Origin: Monocercomonoides exilis
Taxonomy: Eukaryota > Preaxostyla > Oxymonadida > Polymastigidae
DNA length: 64,000 nucleotides
NCBI GenBank assembly: GCA_001643675.2
Contig: LSRY02000023.1
Span: 783,001 to 847,000 of the forward strand
Direction of reading: 5' to 3'
Both the position numbers and the translations under genes were made by a program. Shown here piece after piece: positions 35,701 to 45,731 of the stretch; within the stretch, counting starts at the first letter, position 1, and the number at the start of each line of letters is the position of its first letter. The notes beneath the pieces were generated by a model. The model saw only the letters and a list, made by a program, of their open reading frames with translations, searched no databases and had not been told where the DNA came from.

Positions 35701-38512
35701 CATCATCATTTCCTCGGATTTCATGTTTCTGTCCCGCAAAGGCCAATTCATCACTCATCGCAATCATTCCATTCACGGTGACTTTCTTTGTTCCTGTCAA
35801 CCGTGTGAGGGAGTGCTTCATTGTCAGGCAAGGGAATTGGACTATTCCACAATGTGAGTGATCGGATGCCTCCGAATCACTCACATATATTTCTTCTGGG
35901 GTGGGAAGAAGATAGATGCACAGAGGGATGACAACGCTCGTGTTTCCATTGTCATATCCTTGCACTTTGTCAAAAGAATCCAAAGAGACAGTGACGCATG
36001 TGATTTTTTGTGACTTTGAAGTCACTTCCAGATTTGGTGAAATGGCAAAAATATCATTCCCCCACTTGGCTGTGTTTGTGCCAAAGGAGGAAGAAATCAG
36101 GAAATCTGGATTGTCGTTCATCAATCGAAGAAGAATTCCTCCCCCAAGACCATTGGATGTTGAGCAATAGCATCCATCAAAAGATCCGCCTTTCACTTTC
36201 ACTTCATTTCCATTCCCAACACATAGCATCATTGATCCTCCATTTTCTGATGTTCTGCTTCCACACCCCAAAAATGAGCAAGAGTCCAGATCGATGTTTG
36301 CCTTGTCATTCGAAAACGACATCACAGCTGCTCCACTGTTTGTTCTCTCAATCCCATCAAAGGTGCATTCAGAAAGAGTCAATGAAATCTCATTTGTTGA
36401 AGAAAGCGAAATCAACGAAGTTGAAGAGATAGTCTGTGCCCAGTTCACATTATTCATCTGAAAGATACCATTCTGAACATTTATCAGTTCTGTGGTGAAT
36501 ACTGTTTGTGCGGAGTGTCCGCTTCCAGCAGATATGTTTAGCGCACTTATCCTCAGCTCTCCTGCTCCAGTAATCTCAAACAGCCTTGACCCACGATTAT
36601 TTGAATGATCCGAGTCATGCACAAAAATAAGGTCACTGACAATCAAGGTTCCTGTCGAGACAGAAAAAAGAGATAAATCTGATTCTTCAAATTCTGTCTG
36701 GATTGCTGTGCTCATATCACTTTGGCCATATATTGTGTAAGTGTTGGAACTGCAGTCCACACTCTTGGACTCTTTGATTGTTCCTGTGAGTATCTCGATG
36801 TCAGTCACATGGTTAGGAATAAGTTGAGACAAACAATGGCTGATGGTGTTGCATGGATAGCTTTTATCCAATCCACAAGTATATGTGTCTTTGGCATTAG
36901 GTTCTGTATGCACCGAGGAGACAAATCTGATTCTTCCCGCATCATTTCGAAGCCATTCGCTTTTGTCCACAATTTTTGAATAATCCAAGCTAACTCTGTT
37001 TTCAGTTTCCCTGGTCGAGAAGCAGGTGGAATCAATATTATTTGTTGCAGATCCTTGAAGAACAATGTCATGTCCTCCTTTCTCACATGTGTTATTGTGG
37101 AAAAAGCAATAGAAAAATAATATTCCATCATTGTTTGTATTTATATGTTGGCTTATGGCGCCTCCTCCGCTCAAAGAATAACAATTGCAGAAATGACAAT
37201 TTGAAATAACAACTTTATCCGTTGGATTGAAATGCATAATTGCTCCTCCCTCGCCATCGCCTGTTCCATTTGATTGGCAGTGATCAAAAAATGAATTAAT
37301 TACACATTTTTTCTGTCTTTGAGTTTTTGTTTCACGAATATCAACTGCACCACCATCGTCACCAGAAGAGCAGTTGTTGAACAAGCAATCATCGACAATT
37401 GGTTGGACGCAAATGCTTTCAATCAGTATCCCTCCACCTTCATAATCTGAATTTTTTGCTGCACATGTACATTGAACAAACGTTGTATGGGTCACAATGC
37501 ACTCTGCAATTTTCAATGCATATATTCCTCCCCCTTTTGTCGAGGAAGCATTGCATCTCGTGAAAGAACAATTCTCAACAGCCAGAATTGCAGTTGAATT
37601 ATCATGAACATAAAGAGCTCCTCCTTGGGGTGCTGTGCAGTCAACCCATTCGCACAACGAAAACGATTGGCCTTCTGTTGTGTCCATTCGTTGTTTTCTT
37701 TCAAGATCATTCATTTCTCTCTTCCCAAAGTTTGTTGTTGTGTTTTTGCAGATAAACTCTTGTGAAGAATAGGATCCACTCGAGATCCCTCCTTCAAAGG
37801 CATTCACACACGAATAAATGAGGCAGTTCTCCATTAAACTCAGAAAACATGAATGCTCCGCAAAATGACCGCTATTCGTGTTATATTTCACAGACATGTT
37901 CCTGAAGGCACAATTAATAATCTGTTCACTTTGGCTCTTTCCAGACAATAGAAAATAGTCTGATGATGAGACAACCAGATCAGCAATGATGAAATTTCTC
38001 AAAATGATAGAATTCTTGTGATCAGATGAAAATATGAGACTTCCAGAATAAATATTCATTTGAGGAATCACACTCATGTTTACCATGTTGATTGATCCGC
38101 TTTGAAGATGAAAAGGAGAATCTGACTTTTGGTGGGAAATACAGGAGTCCATCATCAGAGTTGAGTATTCTGTTATAAGCACACATGGCGAGGAAGAATG
38201 TTCAAGTGCCACATTTTTCAGTCCAACTGAAGAATTGTAGAATCCAAAAAATGCATTTATCACTATTGAAATTCCTGACTGCTGTCTTTCTGCTCCAGAT
38301 AATACACTTCGTTCACACAAATTATAATCATTGTTATTTGTGGGATAATGCTCATCTTGTTCAATGATTCGATCCGGATCAATGATGAAATTGTGATTAT
38401 CACGATTTCTGCCAAAATCTTCATATCTTGATGAAGGAACTCCAATGAACCTTTGACATTTGAACACGGCCACAAGAAGCAAGTGTGCAAATAAAAACAT
38501 GTGCAAGCTCAT
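30758..38512 (-). CDS. Giant beta-helix receptor pseudokinase 2
   Basis: A 2584-aa single-exon paralogue of the gene at 20807, tail to tail with it. The signal peptide is MSLHMFLFAHLLLVAVF. Beta-helix repeats follow, with four CG....PC modules at about residues 550, 890, 1245 and 1625, spaced about 340-380 aa. A TM helix lies at about 2147-2172, with a degenerate kinase C-lobe whose RWKAPE is at about 2457. The first 1916 residues are only distantly similar to receptor 1 and differ in length. The last 667 are identical except for one residue. The same kinase residues are missing. This pattern points to gene conversion of the tail while the ectodomain diverged. Confidence 0.85.
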   Translation of the reverse strand: MSLHMFLFAHLLLVAVFKCQRFIGVPSSRYEDFGRNRDNHNFIIDPDRIIEQDEHYPTNNNDYNLCERSVLSGAERQQSGISIVINAFFGFYNSSVGLKNVALEHSSSPCVLITEYSTLMMDSCISHQKSDSPFHLQSGSINMVNMSVIPQMNIYSGSLIFSSDHKNSIILRNFIIADLVVSSSDYFLLSGKSQSEQIINCAFRNMSVKYNTNSGHFAEHSCFLSLMENCLIYSCVNAFEGGISSGSYSSQEFICKNTTTNFGKREMNDLERKQRMDTTEGQSFSLCEWVDCTAPQGGALYVHDNSTAILAVENCSFTRCNASSTKGGGIYALKIAECIVTHTTFVQCTCAAKNSDYEGGGILIESICVQPIVDDCLFNNCSSGDDGGAVDIRETKTQRQKKCVINSFFDHCQSNGTGDGEGGAIMHFNPTDKVVISNCHFCNCYSLSGGGAISQHINTNNDGILFFYCFFHNNTCEKGGHDIVLQGSATNNIDSTCFSTRETENRVSLDYSKIVDKSEWLRNDAGRIRFVSSVHTEPNAKDTYTCGLDKSYPCNTISHCLSQLIPNHVTDIEILTGTIKESKSVDCSSNTYTIYGQSDMSTAIQTEFEESDLSLFSVSTGTLIVSDLIFVHDSDHSNNRGSRLFEITGAGELRISALNISAGSGHSAQTVFTTELINVQNGIFQMNNVNWAQTISSTSLISLSSTNEISLTLSECTFDGIERTNSGAAVMSFSNDKANIDLDSCSFLGCGSRTSENGGSMMLCVGNGNEVKVKGGSFDGCYCSTSNGLGGGILLRLMNDNPDFLISSSFGTNTAKWGNDIFAISPNLEVTSKSQKITCVTVSLDSFDKVQGYDNGNTSVVIPLCIYLLPTPEEIYVSDSEASDHSHCGIVQFPCLTMKHSLTRLTGTKKVTVNGMIAMSDELAFAGQKHEIRGNDDESGWIVSDANSTSNSSMITASVETVLSKLIFSLPSSLSSHSTFVSSSSHLTLSHCSLSLQNPSLELTFVFLIVESGILTIDKFSALSIDLSTSPLISLSGSGTKAELMSTKWLNMTNCRFTEIERTDGSGGCVSIDNSHDEDTNTQINIEECEFDECSVLAEGSRGGAVNAQLKGNIQLNIISCTFTGCTAPAGEGKIGFGGGMALKLIDDYSTLVISSPVFDFDKPNIAIYGNDLFVESFNLTKSITNASLPFVSENLADISLNSMRGFDGDDTTNAIPLVYFWRTFGSEIFIGGEGCDVCVCGLSDYPCQSIDYSLSKIQGRNEKNINIIGKGVLQKSVDVSGISVKSDESSMCSLECLSSVEGAEEAAMKTQGITNLELIRFVIPSSFSRGVNVLIHVGSSEGLLTLKDCSFTKNEESREETMNYGLIKADGGTVQLDIVSMQSLSFSKDVISVLSTTILNIRNLTMKNIELDGSSGLSISKSSRRENNEIEHDVVIGWSVFEEVAQNTTDNIPIIRNENDVEPLKIEIRNTAMKKCGGTRCGKGGAMFNVLNEEGKFDCSFCTISGCFCSTAGRGGWLFLECASVTEHPLKFVLSNITFKDNTASKGRDVYVRCHSIEKQIVDEQFLLDFRAPFVKDLAVWGCTTDSFEGEEDLLLRVVKYLSETIFVSSVSENHKNSKQCGEFSMPCQSLDVGVQHIIPSSYSQLLISKETVIVGECEAMDLIIRSLQSSSAALVHLNSTININEGNLITTSETVRIEKLKFDFGQSFSYSGSSIIHEASGQLSLSSIDFSSAGESKGIQFVILNSTLLNIENGILHVDNCSVLFLSFKKPSFLFSGKEISLTNVKLEHMESTINVFDITDCKEVVFNGVSADGVSLSEGCVFSMNEKTSGSVSVGSSSFNNCSRNSEGASILSVSSSSAQIVLSNCTCTNCVSLSEKGSVMKLLDSKDFSMSLCLFDGEFEDENENENRNEFKEMCRWNGSVVDVQSSNALMKDTTISNSKKGGLSLSGGSVEIYDGRFENNNPSMVNYGSARRNILCGDSGRLRVVSLKGGDGVLPNTSLWILDEGCTLEGIAGERESPFFIPRVESVSSEKSGEVVDVVFRGSVLLPCNLSFKTVAAVGDEEVVEKYSFDESGFISEEEVHGSVPVKTVEGVASEAEMSVCILFGSADSPSATDSFILKNRSESKTSGDERIAEGGKKERSIWPIIVIVLVVILLIVLIVSIIVTIRWRKAKNENEDLREIVNDNIKKDPKLIEMMTMEMSPEEQWRRAEREAEKKNEEKIKKRMYAKSLGHSESSEHLLSESGSTEYILGRDSDKIPEWMLEKVDEKEEEEETRKRSSSPSISSTCSTDSDSTFVRGEDLCPTTSSMSNLVDAMACSSPHEKLIVDLRDSLFMLLHGRNEKKEMAIGSLRQREQTAAQILFWVANGALHSFDEMENPLSSLANLSPHIVLFSEHMVIAIATHSDCSSDDSDSSSVFSSTVVTSASDDDDDESDSLPSSAFEDEEDNRYECLRWKAPELLMNRKMGATKESVAFSIGMMLWECLTLQIPFGEYEAEMAGKKIKDGERPKTLVGCESSLGEVASKGMAQKAEERPGLEDLKREFFMRFPEGAIVFTMSDAVDLVGELSKKYSADEKKGDE

Positions 38513-39733
38513 CCCCAGAAATTTATTCAGGTTTCGCTGAAAAAGAAAAAAATATGTGTTTCATATTTGATCAAAGTGCAAAATTAAAACATCAAATTCA
38601 GACCATGAAGAAAGAAAGAATGAGAAATACCTGTCGTTTGAATTGAAACGTTTGCCTTTTCACAAAATTAATTCAATTCAATGTTCTATCTATTTTCCAT
38701 CGCATCCATCTTTATCTTCGAATCCAATGCTGTTTCTTTTTTCATTTATTATTCCTTGTGTTCTGTCTAAATCAAGCTTCTTTTCAGTTGATGGCGGTCA
38801 TTTCATCTGTATGGCTGTCTTTTCGTCAAAACTTCTGAACAGAAAAGAACAGAACAAAAGAAGATTTTGACGAATCCATCGGTTGAGTGGCATTCACAAA
38901 ATATTCCCTTCAAAAAAAGAATGAAGATTCTTCAACGCTGCTCAGAAGAAAGAATCGATTTCAGCAGATCACTTTCGTTGTTGTCAAATATTCCGTTCAA
39001 ATGGGAGATGACATTTCCTGTTTTTTTCCACACAAAGCTGAATGTGAAGCAGAAAGGAAGAACGCGGAAATGGAGAGCGGAGATAGACAGCGAAGGTCTG
39101 ATGCAATGATGCGCTCACCCCCAGATTGTTGAGGATATTCTCTCCATTTTCACTTTTTCTGAAAACAGACAATTTGAGATCAATCAAAGAACAAAGGAGA
39201 AAGGACAAAAAAGACATTCTGCCATTCAACATGAAAAAACACACCATTCATTTGAAACGAGTCATCATCATCACTTTGGCCAGTTTTCTCAAGTTCTCTG
39301 AATCTATTTGCCTGTTCTGAAATTCTTGTTGAGAAAAAACAGAAATTTCAATGACTTATTATCTTGAAAAAGAAATGGAACAGAAAGACTGAACATAGGA
39401 TTTTCAAACTCGAAGGTTCATTTCAAAAGAATTGATTTCATTGAGACATATTGAGCAGCAGAGATACAAGTTTGGAACAAGAAAATCGCAAATGCAAGCC
39501 TTTGAAATTGGCTGATGTGTTCTTGTTGATTGTTCGTGTATTGCGCGATAAATATACAGTTTGTGAAGTCACTGGGCTTTTGAAGATAATTGAACAATCG
39601 AAAGAAGCTTCTGATTTGCAGTTTCTTCGCTTTGAAAAATTTATTCAAATGAATTTTTTTGTTGGGGAAGAAGAAAAATACGAAGATGCAAATTCCGGCA
39701 AATGTTCAGTGTCTTTCCCCTGCTTCAAATAGC
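38513..39733. other. Region between receptor 2 and the YR element
   Basis: This should include the receptor 2 promoter. Several short plus-strand frames (38643-39320) and one of 94 codons at 39451-39732 are present. None carries a recognisable domain, and the last one ends at the edge of the YR element. I regard them as unassigned. Confidence 0.35.
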
Positions 39734-39820
39734 CAATTCGCAATAGAGCGAATATCCGAACGCAAGGAGCAGGTTTGCTCCTCAATAATGAGTATTGGTC
39801 ACGATTTATGGGCGGTTTAA
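39734..39820 (+). repeat. Left inverted terminal repeat, copy A
   Basis: CAATTCGCAATAGAGCG ... GAGCAGGTTTGCTCC ... GGGCGGTTTA. The inner part matches the complement of the right end. The outer about 60 bp match the complement of the first half of the ICR. Confidence 0.85.
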
Positions 39821-40900
39821 GATCTAACTTCGCCAATACTCAAATTCAAAGTAGACCCAAATTGTCCGCAACAAAAAGAAGCAACAGCCTGTGACAAAAA
39901 ATACAGAGACGGCGATGGAAAGGAATTAGATCTATTTTTGAAACAAAAAAGAATGAAAAATTATCATCGAAGAATTTGCATGGATCAAAGTGCGAAATAC
40001 ATCATTCGAAACAAAGACTGCGTACAGCTGATAAAACAGAAAGGAAAGCCGTGCATTATAATTATTGTAAATATTTCCGCGTTATACTGCGAGTCAATTT
40101 CAGAAATTAAAACCACGAAAAATAGTGAAACATTTTGATAGAATAAAGATATGATAATTTTTCGACTTCAAAATAGAATAAAACTACACATTATTTTGCT
40201 TATTTATTAGGAGTAAGAACTGCCTATTGAAGCGAGATATAGTTAAATAATGAAATCGCAAGATGTTGCAAGAATTTAAAAAGATAGATCCACAAATTGC
40301 AGAGAGATTATTTTGGAGGAAGAACTTTCTATCAATGTGGAGATAATTAATTGAAATAATTAATACAAAATAGAAGAGATATATTCAAACAATGCTGTGA
40401 TATACAAATGAAAACAAAACCAACGACAAACTGCAGAATATTGTGTGAATTAATTAGGAAGAAGATTCGCTCATATCCACGAAATAATATATAATAACAG
40501 AAGCCACGATATTTCATCAGATACTTAAACAAAACGAAGATATGAATGATAATTGACTTTTAAAAGAATGAAACAACAAATATCGTAAGAATTTATTAGG
40601 AACAAGATCCGCGAAGTGTATCAAGATACAGTTAAATTTTAAATATAAATAAAAATAATAAATCGCTTGATGTTACTAGAATTAATGAGAATAAATGCAC
40701 ACATTGCAGCGAGATTACCATTGAGGAAAGATTAAATTACAATAAAGAGATAATTACATATAATACTGCTGCGAATTTGCTTAAGATAGTTACATAACAA
40801 TAATTATTCGATAATTCGCGATATTGAGAAAGCCATATACGTATTTGTTTTATTGCTAGATGATATCACAAGAATAGTGATAAAAGACGCGCAATGATAA

Positions 40901-40911
40901 GATATATATAT

Positions 40912-40968
<57 letters not shown>
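40901..40968. repeat. (TA)n microsatellite
   Basis: About 68 bp of alternating TA with three AA interruptions, inside copy A. Confidence 0.9.
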
Positions 40969-40978
40969 AGAAAGCCGC

Positions 40979-41172
40979 GCTATGCCGCGAGACAGAGAGA
41001 GAAGAGAGAGCCGCGCTTTGCCGCGAGACAGAGAGAGAAGAGAGAGCCGCGCTATGCCGCGAGACAGAGAGAGAAGAGAGAGCCGCGCTTTGCCGCGAGA
41101 CAGAGAGAGAAGAGAGAGCCGCGCTTCGCCGCGAGACAGAGAGAGAAGAGAGAGCCGCGTTTTGCCGCGAGA
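40979..41172 (+). repeat. 36-bp tandem repeats, copy A
   Basis: About five units of a 36-bp purine-rich repeat with the pattern GAGAGCCGCGCTTTGCCGCG followed by AGACAGAGAGAGAAGA. Diverged single units with the CCGCG..GCGAGA theme are scattered through 40200-42150. The unit is also in copy B. Confidence 0.92.
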
Positions 41173-42160
41173 TCATGATTTGTTTTATAGATTGAAAAGC
41201 CGCGCCTTGTCGCAAGATCATGATTTTATTAAATGAAAGAAGAATTGAGAAGTGAAGCGAGAGAGGGATAAATAGAGAATTTACGAAATATCAAAAGAAG
41301 ATTATTCAGGAAACGAGATACACAATTACGCGAGATACTGATAAATACAGTGACGAAATATTTATATTTATATAATATAAGAATATTTGTAATAATCGAT
41401 ACATATATTACAGCGATATTTTAATTAATGGATAATTTCATTACAGTTACAAGATAATTATTTGAAATGAAGCTGTGCCTATTCGAGAGAGAGTTACAAA
41501 GAATCAAACCGAGTTCGATCTCAAGATCATGAGATAAGAGAGAGAATAGGAAGACGTGCTTTACCACGAGACTAAGAGACGAGAGAGTAACCGCGTTCAA
41601 TACCGAGACTTTGAGAAGAGATAGAGCAGTGAACGGCGTTTCGCAGCAAAATGACGATAGAGATAGAAAGCTCAGTAAACCGATTGACTTTTGCTAAGGA
41701 AATATAGACAAGTTGTGTTACGACACAATATTAAACTGAAAGAGAGAAATATCATAAATTAAGAATTGGAAATGTTACGTTTCATTATAAGAGAAATTAT
41801 CACATAAGGGAAACCGCTAAATATTACTGGACTGAGAGAAAAGAGAAATTTGTGGATTGTCGCGAGATAATAGTGGAGCAACAAAAAACTGATGATCGAA
41901 AAAGTTAATATGAAGAGAGAACCGAGTTTGCTGTGAGAAAAGGAGAGAAAGAAATTGAGAGAAATGGCGATTTGATAATACTATAAGAAACAGTACATAA
42001 TTACGAGATATGTGCAGACACTGTAACCGCGAAACTTTTTGAGAAGACTGAAGAAGTGAAATCCGCAGAGAATCGCGAGGAGAATATTGAGCATGAGATC
42101 GCGGTAGACCGCGAGAGGAGGATACATAAGGAAGCCGCATAGTGCAGCGTAATGAAAATT

Positions 42161-43451
42161 GAAGAAGATTCTGCATTTCTCAGCTAAAAATGCTGATAGA
42201 CGCACTCAGCCGGACTTAGATAAAACTGGACTATGCACCGAAAGCGTAAAAAGTGGCAGAGATATTTCAAACAATCGCACCGAGAAGACTATATGTTGAT
42301 AATCGCACACCAGATTGATCAGGTGCCCTGCCAAACTATTTGTAAACTACACTCTCTGAGAAGGAAGAGAAAGAGAGAATAGTCTAGAAATGAGATCGTA
42401 CCAGTCCGTTATTGAGAAACATTGGATTGACCTCTAAAGAGATGAGAAAAGAAGGCTAGAAGATACCTTCATGAGAGGTCAGAAGTATTAGACTGGAGAG
42501 GAGAATATCTTAGGAAGGACATCTTTCAAACATGGGGAGAATAAGTTGGAGTGAAGGATATATCAGCAGCAGGGGATTCGTAGAGAGCGCTGCAATAATT
42601 AAAACTATTATTTGATAGAGAAAGAATCGATAAAACAGACCCCCTCATAGAAAAGATGCTAAGTGAATTATGGCAGAGTTCACTGAAACACTTTCGAATA
42701 CTAACCTATCAAGTGGAGTGATTCATCAGACAGAACAGAAAGTTCTGGATTCTATTAACCTCTTCAGAAAGACTAAGGTTGACGTGAAAGACATAGAGAT
42801 ATTTCTTAAAACCTATGTGGGGGAGAAACCAAGAAGAGGCAATCGATACAAATCGATGTGGGACTTGACAATCATCACGAAATGGGCAGAAGCCACTCAC
42901 GATATGAAAGACCCACAGACCCTCCAAAGGAGAGCTCTCATCCTGACTATGATCTTTGGAGCTGTAAGGCCAGCAGAGCTGGAAGGATGAGAAGAGAGAC
43001 TACGATATTCAAAGAGGATTTAGTCCAGACACAAGTGCGAACGAAAACATCAGGGGGAGAGACTGTAAAGGTTATTATTAATAAGCATCCAAATCCACGC
43101 ATCGATGCGGTGGTAGCGCTCCAACGTTGGATGGGTTATACGAAGACAACCTTTAGAGACGAACATGTGTGGTTCGATATAGAAGAGGGCTGGATTGTTA
43201 ATTTGCAGAAAATCAAAGAGGAATTAGTCACTATCCTGAAAGAGAATGGAATATCCGACACATTCACCGTGTACACGATAAGATAATCTGTGATTACACA
43301 CTTTGCAAGACAACAAGATGCAGATTGGAAAGCAATCAATGCATATGCGAGATGCACGCCAGGTTCAAGAGTGGCCCAGGAATATTACACAGTTTTTCAA
43401 GTTCAAGATATGGAATTAATCCTGGAAACAATCGGTAACCAGGACCCCTAA
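42161..43451 (+). pseudogene. Tyrosine recombinase, copy A (broken)
   Basis: It aligns with the copy B recombinase. The core-binding part and box A are present (IFGAVRPAEL with the catalytic Arg). A 2-base loss near 42987 shifts the frame. The box that should read SIRHAVITH becomes ATAAGA-TAA-TCT at 43281-43290, so a stop replaces the catalytic His. The end, with ARCTPGS and EYYTV, is still readable. Upstream (42161-42660) the frame is badly eroded. Confidence 0.8.
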
Positions 43452-43983
43452 CGGGAGAAGAAGGAAGGTCGGAGAAGGACAGAAAAAGGAAGGAAATGAA
43501 AATCGAGAAAGGAAAATTAGAGATGAAAGATTTCACCAAAAATATACTAGAAGCTGGGAGAAAAGAAGATATGAATGAAGGAAAGAAGTTAAAGAAAGGA
43601 GACTCGTTGCTTAGAGAAGAGAGAAAGCTAAGAGAAATAACTTGGTTACAGAACGCCTCATCCCGACCACCCTAACGTTGGAGAACACCCCTCATAGTTC
43701 CCAGCAGCGTTTGCGAGCTGACTGGATGCAAATACACTGCCTCACAGAGAAAGAAGAGCACAGACCGGATGAAGAGTGGTGTGAAAAGTCTTGGTTCGAT
43801 GTTAAAGAATTCAAGTGAAACGAATACCCGATCGAGAACACCCCGAAAGCATTCCAAGAAAGGGAGGGAGAAGAGACAAGGGTAGCACCTTCATCCGCAG
43901 TCCCTCTGTTCATCCGCCGCACGACAAGGTGCTAGGCCGGAGGGTTTAAGATCAGAGGAGAGAAGAGAACGAGGGATTTCAAA

Positions 43984-44079
43984 ACTCATTATTGAGGAGC
44001 AAACCTGCTCCTTGCGTTCGGATATTCGCTCTATTGCGAATTGATAGAACGCAGTGAGCAGGATTTGCTCCGAAATAAT
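43984..44079 (+). repeat. Internal complementary region (ICR), copy A
   Basis: The first part (ACTCATTATTGAGGAGCAAA .. ATTGCGAATT) is the complement of the outer left terminus. The second (GATAGAACGCAGTGAGCAGG .. GAAATAAT) is the complement of the outer right terminus. The junction GCGAATT/GATAGAAC is what end-to-end circularisation of the element would give. It carries GAGCAGG, as does the right end of this copy. Confidence 0.85.
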
Positions 44080-44664
44080 ACTGACGCGGATGGAGAGACT
44101 CAGAGCGGCTGGGTGCGTAAGAGAGAAACATATTTGGAGGAATATGACGAGAAAAAGGGCGAGATATTAAAGGATAGAGGAAAAGATCAACCGCCCGAAG
44201 ATATTAATGTGCACCTAGGATCTTTTTTGAGAAACATGGAAACAAATAAAAAGTTCAAGCATGATCCTACTCCTTTACAAGATTATTATTGTTTTTACAG
44301 AGAAGAATTGAATATTTAATATGCAGTGTGTGATGATTGGGGTTGCTCTGCTGATGCAGCAGAAGAGTGGGAGGCAGAGCATAATACACGCAGTTTTCTT
44401 TTCCACGCCTTGCGAAAGCGAGAGTGGTTTTTCTTTCTGCTCCGTTTTTAATTTTCGCCTCACCGGATCCCTGCACAGCCTGCAGGAGGGAGCTCCGAGG
44501 GGTATGCCCCCTGCCCTCTGGTCTTCGAGACCATGGCAAAAGGCGAAGTCGGCGGTGAAGTGATGCGGACAATTCAAAATACACTTATTTTTGTCTAAAT
44601 GTTTTTGTCTATATTTTCATCTCGCCCTTTTTCCCACGTCATTTTGGGAGGGCGAAGTTTTCAC

Positions 44665-44734
44665 TTAAACCGCCCATAAATCGTGAACAATACTCATTAT
44701 TTCGGAGCAAATCCTGCTCACTGCGTTCTATCAA
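44665..44734 (+). repeat. Right inverted terminal repeat, copy A
   Basis: TTAAACCGCCCATAAATCGT .. ending GCGTTCTATCAA. It is the complement of the left repeat over the inner part. The outer 40 bp match the complement of the ICR second half. Confidence 0.85.
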
Positions 44735-45644
44735 AAAAAAATTTTTTTTTTAAAAGATAATTAGAAGATATCATCAAATAAAGCATTGAAACTTCTTCAA
44801 AAGCCAATAAAGGAGGTGACACTGAAACCGCGGAAGAGGATCGAAAATTCAAATCTTCCAAAGTCGGATGTGAAGTTCAAACAATAGAGACAGCCAAGAA
44901 AGCTTTTTGAATGTCTTTTTGTAGCAAGTGTCTTTACGGAGCAAGATGGAATATATTTGGTGCAATTCTCGTTTTGTTGTTTTCGAAACATGGGCTGAAA
45001 CAGAAGCTGTAGATCTTCATCTTTCTAGCTTCTGAAGCTCCACCACGAAAGGTTGGGCTTCGCTTTCAAAAAAGTCCACAAAAAGCAGGTAAATCCTTTC
45101 GAAAAGTTGAGGCAGTTATCTCACTTCCATTGAGGAAGATAACTTCTTGTTTCATTGTTTGGCGTTGCTTTCTTTCCTTTTCATCTCGATAAATACCTCT
45201 TCTTCGGCACAGTTGCAATTTTATTTGTCAAAAATACACCGGAAACTGTTCTCATGACTTATGTTCCAAAGAAATGCTCCATTTGGTCTGATGTTCGATT
45301 CCAGTCGAATTCCATCTTATTTTTCTTCTTTTTTTATAAATCTATAAGTCGAATTTGTTTTCATCTCTTGTTCCGATTAAAAATCATAAAAATCATGTAT
45401 ATTGCGCAACTTCATTTATTTCCTAATTGCTATTCAATAATCAGCTCCATTCACATCGTGTTGCTATCCAAAGATGGGATTGGTCATTTTGACAATGATT
45501 CTGATTCTTGGGCTTTGGAAAGGATACAGATGGAAATATCTTCACAACAAGCAGAACAATAAAAATTACATACACTACGTCTTTTTCGCTATTAACAAAA
45601 TTGTTGTATTCCTTCTGGCCATCCAATTGTCAAAAATAATCTGA
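44735..45644. other. Spacer between the two YR elements
   Basis: 910 bp of non-element DNA with a 135-codon plus-strand frame (45155-45562) of no recognisable family, rich in Phe. I see no conserved motif. It is probably host intergenic DNA. Confidence 0.35.
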
Positions 45645-45731
45645 CAATTCGCAATAGAGCGAATATCCGAACGCAAGGAGCAGGTTTGCTCCTCAATAAT
45701 GAGTATTGGTCACGAATTATGGGCGGTTTAA
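45645..45731 (+). repeat. Left inverted terminal repeat, copy B
   Basis: The same sequence as copy A apart from few substitutions, for example CACGAATTATGGGCGG instead of CACGATTTATGGGCGG. The right end of copy B carries the matching change. Confidence 0.85.

Larger units (their letters stand above)
39734..44734 (+). mobile_element. DIRS-like tyrosine-recombinase element, copy A (5.0 kb)
   Basis: DIRS elements integrate with a tyrosine recombinase, have inverted termini and carry an internal complementary region (ICR) used to complete the ends of a circular intermediate. Here: left inverted repeat 39734-39820 (extending weakly to 39834), right inverted repeat 44665-44734, both containing TGAGTATTG.TCACGA and ATGGGCGGTTTA. 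The ICR is at 43984-44079. The recombinase relic lies at 42161-43451. The interior 39835-42160 is built of non-coding CCGCG-containing repeats and an AT microsatellite. No reverse transcriptase, RNase H or methyltransferase frame is visible. CAA stands at both edges and no target duplication is seen. Confidence 0.8.

Noticed and set aside
40979-41172. Possible CRISPR array from the 36-bp repeats
   Set aside because: The units are directly adjacent without spacers, inside a eukaryotic YR element with no cas genes.
40982-41236. Arg/Ser/Glu-rich repeat protein across the 36-bp repeats
   Set aside because: The corresponding repeats in copy B are open in another phase, so no common protein is encoded.
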